Of a stretch of 64,000 bases of DNA, positions 58,999-64,000 are shown piece by piece (within the stretch, counting starts at the first letter, position 1; each line of letters begins with the position of its first letter). A model generated the notes under the pieces. That model saw only the letters and a list, made by a program, of their open reading frames with translations. It was not told the DNA's origin and made no database searches. The DNA is taken from positions 1 to 64,000 of the forward strand of contig JAHBXL010000010.1 of the NCBI GenBank assembly GCA_019636495.1. The letters are read 5' to 3'. Made by a program: the position numbers and the translations under genes. Origin of the DNA: Phycisphaeraceae bacterium (GTDB taxonomy: Bacteria > Planctomycetota > Phycisphaerae > Phycisphaerales > UBA1924).

Positions 58999-60780
58999 TC
59001 AGCGCGTGGTCGCTGTGTCCAGCGGCGGCCGGAAGGCCGCCAGCACCTTCGGGCCGACGGCGAACTTCTCGATCCGCACGTTCTTGCTGACGCGGTAGAC
59101 GAGGATGAGCCGTTGCTCGGGGCGCGACCGCGTGAGCGGCGGCAGGTCCGTCACGGCCAGGATGGGCGTCTGCGGCGTGAAACGGATCCACGTCTCGCCG
59201 CTGTCCTTGTACATGAACCCGAGCGGGCTGTAGGGCGTGCCGTTGTGGTCGTAGACCGTGGGGGCCTTGCTCTGCTCCATGTTCGCCGCGGCGTTGGAAA
59301 GGAAGCCGAACGCAGTGTTGGTGATGTCGACCACGACCTGGAGGATCACGGTGTCCTCGGTGGCCTGGAACCTGCGGACCTGCAGTCGCTGATCGATGCC
59401 CGCGCCGCGCTGGATCTCGTTGTTGTTGAACTTGGCGAACCCGCCGATGATCCAGTTCCGCTGGCCCTCTTCGAGGATCTCGATCTCCTTGCGGTTGTCC
59501 TTCTGGATCATCAGGCCGTCGAACAGACCGTCGTTCATCCGGATGAACGCGCCGATGTCGTTGGGGACAATCGGGTACACGACGGCGGTCGACTCATCCA
59601 GCGGCTCGGCGGCCCGAGTCGGGGTGATGGTCCCCGCGAGGATCGCCGCATCGCGCGTGGCCATCGACGTGAACGTCGCGAACGGCTTCTGGTTGCGGAC
59701 GTCGAAGCGGATGCCCTTGACCTCAAGTCCCAGGGGCTTGGAGCCCTTGGGCACGGGGAACTCGAAGGCCATCGGGGCATCGTCTCGGCCGCCGACCGAG
59801 GCGATGAACGCGTTGGGCGCATCGAAGCGCCAGCGGCCCAGGCGGGGGCTGTCGCCCGCGGCCTGCGAGATCACCGCCATCGGGGCGATGGCCATCGACT
59901 CGGTGTCCTCGCGGTTGCGGACGATCAGCCTCACGTGCCCGCTGCCGACGACGATGCGGCCGGTCTTTTCCTTGGCGCCCGCTTTGAAGCGGACGACGAA
60001 GCCCTCGATGTAACTCTGCCCGGCCGAGAGCGACGAGCCGTCGACGTAGTTGTACGTCTGGTTGCGGACCTCGTCGAACGAGTCGGTGGTCAGGTCCTTG
60101 GGACTGCCCGGCTCGAAGACGTATCGGCCGAGGATCTCCGCCGCGTCGGGCTTGATGGTCTGCCGTCCGCCGCCATCGGGCGGGGGGAAGGTGACGCGGA
60201 GCAGGTGCCCTGCATCGGCCATGTCGGGCTTCCATTTGGCGAGCGAATCGCCGGACATCGGGCGGAACGTGGTGTCGGAGAGTCTTGAGAAGAACCACGC
60301 CGTCATGCGGTCGGCAGGAGGGATGACCTTGGACTTGTGCACGAGCGAGCCGTTGCTCTCGTAGGCGACGGCGTTCCAGCCCATGATCTCGGTCCCGAGG
60401 CGCAGGTACTGGCCGCCCAGCAGGACGATGCCCGCGGTCAGCACGCCCGATACCAGGCCGCACACACCGCCGCCGATCAGGTTGCTTGCGCCATCGAGAT
60501 CGACGTTCCATGGGATGAGTTTGTCGACCGCGAGGCGGATCGCGCCCAGCAGCAGGCAGAACGGCAGCAGCAGGCCCATGGTCCACGCGTACTCGGTCAG
60601 CCAGCCCGTGCGCGAGTCGTCCAGGCTCATGATGAAGTGGGCCGCCGGCTCCCACAGCGCGAACGCCAGCGTGCCGCAGACGATCACGCAGAGCATGTGC
60701 AGGAATGCTGAAAAGAACCCGCGCGATGCCCAGATGTAGGCGATCACGGCGATGATGGCGATGACGGGTGCGTGGATCAT
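58999..60780 (-). CDS. CvpA-family membrane protein with large C-terminal domain, 593 aa
   Basis: The N-terminal CvpA-like part has four membrane helices: MIHAPVIAIIAVIAYIWASR, FFSAFLHMLCVIVCGTLAFA, WTMGLLLPFCLLLGAIRLAV and GGGVCGLVSGVLTAGIVLLG. About 420 residues of mostly beta extracytoplasmic domain follow (FIEGFVVRFKAGAKEK type sequence through YNVDITNTAFGFLS). CvpA family proteins are linked with colicin V export and cell envelope integrity, and the big C-terminal domain is unusual. It follows the degenerate PilB-like gene on the same strand after 69 bases, so the two may form one unit. Confidence 0.75.
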   Translation of the reverse strand: MIHAPVIAIIAVIAYIWASRGFFSAFLHMLCVIVCGTLAFALWEPAAHFIMSLDDSRTGWLTEYAWTMGLLLPFCLLLGAIRLAVDKLIPWNVDLDGASNLIGGGVCGLVSGVLTAGIVLLGGQYLRLGTEIMGWNAVAYESNGSLVHKSKVIPPADRMTAWFFSRLSDTTFRPMSGDSLAKWKPDMADAGHLLRVTFPPPDGGGRQTIKPDAAEILGRYVFEPGSPKDLTTDSFDEVRNQTYNYVDGSSLSAGQSYIEGFVVRFKAGAKEKTGRIVVGSGHVRLIVRNREDTESMAIAPMAVISQAAGDSPRLGRWRFDAPNAFIASVGGRDDAPMAFEFPVPKGSKPLGLEVKGIRFDVRNQKPFATFTSMATRDAAILAGTITPTRAAEPLDESTAVVYPIVPNDIGAFIRMNDGLFDGLMIQKDNRKEIEILEEGQRNWIIGGFAKFNNNEIQRGAGIDQRLQVRRFQATEDTVILQVVVDITNTAFGFLSNAAANMEQSKAPTVYDHNGTPYSPLGFMYKDSGETWIRFTPQTPILAVTDLPPLTRSRPEQRLILVYRVSKNVRIEKFAVGPKVLAAFRPPLDTATTR

Positions 60781-60849
60781 GGTGTCGTGTGGGTCAGTGA
60801 AGTTCGGTTCAGTGAGTTGTCGGCCCGAAGTTCCGATCCGTGCCGCGGG

Positions 60850-62664
60850 TCATGCCGGCGCAGGCTCGGGCGTGCCCCCCGCGGCGGGTTTGGCCGCGCC
60901 CGCGGCCGGCGCATCGCTGGTGACGCGCATGACCTCCTCAATGCTCGTGATGCCGTCGACAGCCTTCCGCAGGCCGACCTGCTGGATGGTGGGCAGCGGG
61001 CGCTTGCGGAGCGTTGCACGCAGGCCTTGCAGGTTGCCCTGCGTGATGAGCGACCGCTCCTCGGGGCCGATCGAGTACACCTCGAACAACGCTTCCTGCC
61101 CGATGTACCCGCCCCCGTTGCACACCGGGCACACTTCCGGCCGGTTCTTGATGAGCACCTGCCCGCCCTTGCGGTACAACTGCTGGATTTTGCCCTCGGG
61201 GATGCCCAGTTTCTTGAGCATGTCCGCCGTCGGCGGATAGGCCACGCGGCAGTTGGTGCACAGTTTGCGAACCAGGCGTTGTGCGACCACGCCGTGCAGC
61301 GAGTCGGCGGCCTGCTTCAGGTCGCCGACGGCCTTGGCATACATCTGGATCGCCGTGAGCGCGTCGGGCGCGCGCATCGACACGTAAAGCCGCGTGCGTT
61401 CGTGGTCGGCCTTGGCGACTTCCTTGGCCGTCGCCGCGTCGAGCAGTTCCGCCACGGACACCACGTCGGGGTCGCGCCGGAGGATCGAGCGCAACGTGGT
61501 GCTGAACTCCGCGCCGCCGGGCGCGGCGTCCTGCCCGGCCTTCTGCGGGTCCCACACGTTGGTTCGGACGCCCTCGAGCGCGCCCTGCGGCTCGAGTTCG
61601 ACCGTCTGCACGTTAGTCGTGTACGCGTCGTGCATCCTCGTGATCGCGTACATCGTCGTGGTCCGGCCCATGTCGGCCGGCGCGGCGAGCAGCACCACGC
61701 CCTTGCCGTCGGAGACAATCGCCTTCAACTCGGCCATCTGCATGTCCAGCAGGCCCAGTTCCGCCTGCTTGCGCGTCACCGCCTGCTCGGGGTCGAAGAC
61801 GATTGTCAGCCGCATTCCGCCCTGCACGCCGATGCTCGTGACGCGGCCGATGCGCTTCACCTCGTGCTGCTCGACCTGCACGTGCCCCATCTGCTTGCGG
61901 CGGTGGTCGGAAACGTCGAGTTTCGCCGCGGCCTTCCAGAAGTTCATGATCTGCGCCGCGTTCTGCGCGGGAACGACTTCGGCCCCGATGCGCATCCCGT
62001 CGACCAGGTAGGAAACGCCGTATTGGTTGTCCTTACCCGTCGGGCCGATGTCCAGTTGCGAGGCCCGCGCCTTGACGGCGTTCATCCACACCTGCTCGGC
62101 CGCCGTGCGGACGGCGTACTCGGGCGAATCGGCCAGCGGCGGCGCGACGGCGACCGTGTACTTGCCCTTCTCGTCCTGCGAGCGGATCGCCAGCGCCACC
62201 TTCGCCTGCGCCGAGGTGTCTTCGACCTTCTTCTTCTCGCCGAAGATGGTCTCCGCGTTGAAACGGATGTGGTATTTCTCCGGCACACGCTCGTCCTTGT
62301 TCGCCGACATCGCGTAGGCCGCGAGGTCGGCAACGAGCACCACGAGCATCGCACCCAGCCCCGCCCAGAACGCGCCCTCGTTCTCACCGATCACCAGCCC
62401 CAGACCCACCGCCAATGCAAGCGCGAGCCCGCCGAGGCACATGTGCAGCAGGTTCCATTTCCGCCGCGGCAGAAAGAACTGGGCCGCGTGCTTGTCGTAG
62501 ACCTTGGCGATGAGCCACGCCCACCCGACCATCGGCAAAAGCACCAAGATGGGCTTCCAGAGCGATAGCAGGATCATCTTTGACGCGCCCTCGGCGAGAA
62601 CAAATGCCGGGCCGGGGAGGTCGATCAGCAGGGTCGCGTGTTCGGGCAGTGGGGGAGTCGTCAT
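60850..62664 (-). CDS. Membrane-anchored, degenerate GspE/PilB homologue, 604 aa
   Basis: The start MTTPPLPEHATLLIDLPGPA begins the ordered part of a longer frame. Three to four membrane helices (about 30-125: LLSLWKPILVLLPMVGWAWL; MCLGGLALALAVGLGLVIGE; LGAMLVVLVADLAAYAMSA) precede a GspE/PilB-type ATPase fold. The P-loop is APADMGRTTTMY, so the lysine of GKT is Arg. The Walker B region is DPDVVSVAELLDAATA, where GEIRD has become AELLD. The His box is LYVSMRAPDA instead of LSTLHTND. The zinc-binding CTNC ... CPVC is kept. It is probably a non-hydrolysing scaffold or receptor. A full GspE is encoded at 24162. Confidence 0.8.
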   Translation of the reverse strand: MTTPPLPEHATLLIDLPGPAFVLAEGASKMILLSLWKPILVLLPMVGWAWLIAKVYDKHAAQFFLPRRKWNLLHMCLGGLALALAVGLGLVIGENEGAFWAGLGAMLVVLVADLAAYAMSANKDERVPEKYHIRFNAETIFGEKKKVEDTSAQAKVALAIRSQDEKGKYTVAVAPPLADSPEYAVRTAAEQVWMNAVKARASQLDIGPTGKDNQYGVSYLVDGMRIGAEVVPAQNAAQIMNFWKAAAKLDVSDHRRKQMGHVQVEQHEVKRIGRVTSIGVQGGMRLTIVFDPEQAVTRKQAELGLLDMQMAELKAIVSDGKGVVLLAAPADMGRTTTMYAITRMHDAYTTNVQTVELEPQGALEGVRTNVWDPQKAGQDAAPGGAEFSTTLRSILRRDPDVVSVAELLDAATAKEVAKADHERTRLYVSMRAPDALTAIQMYAKAVGDLKQAADSLHGVVAQRLVRKLCTNCRVAYPPTADMLKKLGIPEGKIQQLYRKGGQVLIKNRPEVCPVCNGGGYIGQEALFEVYSIGPEERSLITQGNLQGLRATLRKRPLPTIQQVGLRKAVDGITSIEEVMRVTSDAPAAGAAKPAAGGTPEPAPA

Positions 62665-63025
62665 GGTGGTGCGCAAGCGTTGGAGCGAGTCGAAAGTGGC
62701 AAGGCGTCGCCGCGGTGGCCCGGCCGCCTGTTGCCGGGCTGCGGAGCATGATCGGGCGGCACACAGAACGTCGCACAAACAACCGGCGGCGGCAAGACGC
62801 GAATCAGTCGCCGGGGCCAAGAGTCTAGCCGAACGGGAGGCGACGTACACACGCCGCCCCCGTTCGATATGGCGAAAGCCGGGCCGGGGTTCCGGCGCAT
62901 CCGGCGGAAGTTGTGGGACCGGGGCCGGGACTGGTGCATTCCGTGCCGGTCCGCCGCGACGGTTGCCCCGAATCCGCGGCGCCCCTTCCATCATCCAACC
63001 TTCGACCCGCGCAATGGAGCACAAC
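62665..63025. other. 361-bp divergent intergenic region
   Basis: It separates the minus-strand PilB-like gene from the plus-strand debranching enzyme gene and should hold both promoters. No clear promoter, operator or repeat was seen. Confidence 0.4.
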
Positions 63026-64000
63026 ATGCCACCCACCATGACCCCCGCCGCACCCGCCGGGCGCGCACGAATCGCCGATGCCGCGGCGGGCCCTGCGGCG
63101 AAGTTTGCGTTTTCCGGCACCGCAGGGCTCGCGGCGCTGCGGGGCCAGGAGTGGGTCCTCTCCAACGGTCTGGGTGGGTTTGCAATGGGCACCGCGGCGG
63201 GCGTGCCGACGCGCCGTTACCACGCGCTCCTGACCGCCTCGCGCAGGCCGCCGGTGGCGCGGGTCTCCGCGCTCAACGCGCTGGTCGAGCGGGCCGAGGT
63301 CGAGGGATTCGGCGCGGTCGAGTTCTCCTCTTTCGAGTTCAACGCGGGCACGCCGGTTGTCCATCCGGATGGTTGCTCGCGGCTCATGACGTTTGAGTGC
63401 GACGAATCGTGCCGCTGGCGTTGGGCCGATGAACGCGCGGGCATCGAGTTGTCTCGGGAGTTGGTGATGTTCCGCGGCGTGAATGCCGTCGGCGTGCGTT
63501 ACACCCTGCGGCGGAGCGCCATCTCACGCGGTCGCGCCGTCCGCCTGACGGTTCGGCCTCTCGTGTCCCTTCGCGACTTCCACAGCCTGATCCGTCGTGC
63601 CTGGGCCGACTCGTTCCTGATTCGCGCGGGCGCGTCGGGCGTCGAGGTTGCGCGCGAAGGCGTGCGCCTGTCGATCGAACTTGCGGCGGGCGCGGCTCGA
63701 TTCGCCGAGGATGCGCAATGGTGGTATGACTTCTCATACGCGCAAGATGCCGATCGCGGGCAGGACTGCGTCGAGGACCTCTTTTCTCCGGGCGCGTTCG
63801 AGATCGAACTGGCCCTCGGCGTCGGCGAGGCGCACGCGGACCTGGTGGCATGGGTCGATGACCCCGACAGCGGGCACGGCGGACGGCCGCATCACTCGAT
63901 CGACGAAGAACTCGCCGAGCAGCGCCGGCGCGGCGCATCGCTGGCGGCAGCCGTCGCGGCCGGGTGCGAGCCGGGGGATGCGGGCACGCTGGGCGTGCTG
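63026..64000 (+). CDS. Glycogen debranching enzyme (amylo-alpha-1,6-glucosidase), N-terminal part
   Basis: The gene runs off the right edge after 325 codons. The ATG at 63026 has GGAG 6 bases upstream. The conserved opening of the bacterial glycogen debranching enzyme N-terminal domain is clear: GQEWVLSNGLGGFAMGTAAG followed by VPTRRYHALLTASRRPP. Next are LSRELVMFRGVNAVGVRYTL and VRLTVRPLVSLRDFHSLIR, then a QWWYDFSYAQDADRGQD segment. The catalytic glucosidase part lies outside the window. It points to glycogen use in this organism. Confidence 0.9.
   Translation, partial: MPPTMTPAAPAGRARIADAAAGPAAKFAFSGTAGLAALRGQEWVLSNGLGGFAMGTAAGVPTRRYHALLTASRRPPVARVSALNALVERAEVEGFGAVEFSSFEFNAGTPVVHPDGCSRLMTFECDESCRWRWADERAGIELSRELVMFRGVNAVGVRYTLRRSAISRGRAVRLTVRPLVSLRDFHSLIRRAWADSFLIRAGASGVEVAREGVRLSIELAAGAARFAEDAQWWYDFSYAQDADRGQDCVEDLFSPGAFEIELALGVGEAHADLVAWVDDPDSGHGGRPHHSIDEELAEQRRRGASLAAAVAAGCEPGDAGTLGVL

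Noticed and set aside
60772..62568. 598-codon plus-strand frame opposite the PilB-like gene
   Set aside because: It is a shadow of Arg/Asp/His/Leu-rich reverse reading; the minus-strand gene has conserved motifs.

Overview
The window is high-GC bacterial DNA that looks like a planctomycete of the Phycisphaerae/Phycisphaerales. The clues are a secreted protein ending in a dockerin/EF-hand-like tail, membrane proteins ending in a CxxC...CPEC zinc ribbon, a huge RHS/YD-repeat protein carrying its own EF-hand-like insert, a complete pseudopilin operon, and an EF-G-like paralogue. The assignment is by family resemblance only. Most long open frames opposite the real genes are high-GC shadows and are left out.

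Left part (1-20.7 kb) is accessory. A secretin-like gene runs off the left edge and is followed by a 43-bp near-perfect palindrome. Then comes a 2224-residue secreted RHS protein whose C-terminal tip and the next gene are clearly AT-richer than the RHS core. The tip has an HExxH...ECxAY zincin-like pattern, so the pair looks like a toxin and a candidate immunity gene. An IS256-family element with two frameshifts follows (9.0-10.5 kb). Next is an intergenic array of four dyads spaced about two helical turns apart, an ArsR-type regulator with a frameshift, and a RyR-domain protein. From about 13 to 18.4 kb lies a probable integrative element: excisionase-like HTH, primase-DUF3987 protein, a 59-bp palindrome and a tyrosine integrase ending next to a tRNA-Gln gene. 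Gene wreckage follows (18.9-20.7 kb), including an RHS fragment beside a second TM/zinc-ribbon gene.

Middle part (20.7-35.3 kb): a DUF885 peptidase-like protein, a STAS protein, then a tightly packed operon with PilZ protein followed by GspE, F, G, H, I, J, K-like, L-like, M-like and a GspC/PilP-like protein, many joined by overlapping stop/start codons. This is a type II secretion/type IV pilus-like machine whose tip pilin carries a PA14 domain. No secretin or prepilin peptidase is in the operon; the partial secretin at the left edge may belong to it. A sigma/anti-sigma pair follows on the other strand.

Right part (35.3-64 kb) is mostly housekeeping: a dockerin-tailed secreted protein with a good promoter and terminator, a CHAD-Ppx/GppA fusion, threonine aldolase, three tandem related periplasmic proteins, a HepT/MntA toxin-antitoxin pair, succinyl-CoA ligase beta subunit, a DNA glycosylase, a glutamine amidotransferase-like protein, a PfkB kinase, a hybrid histidine kinase, an EF-G-like GTPase, QueA, a CvpA-type membrane protein, a membrane-anchored PilB homologue that has lost key ATPase residues, and the start of a glycogen debranching enzyme.
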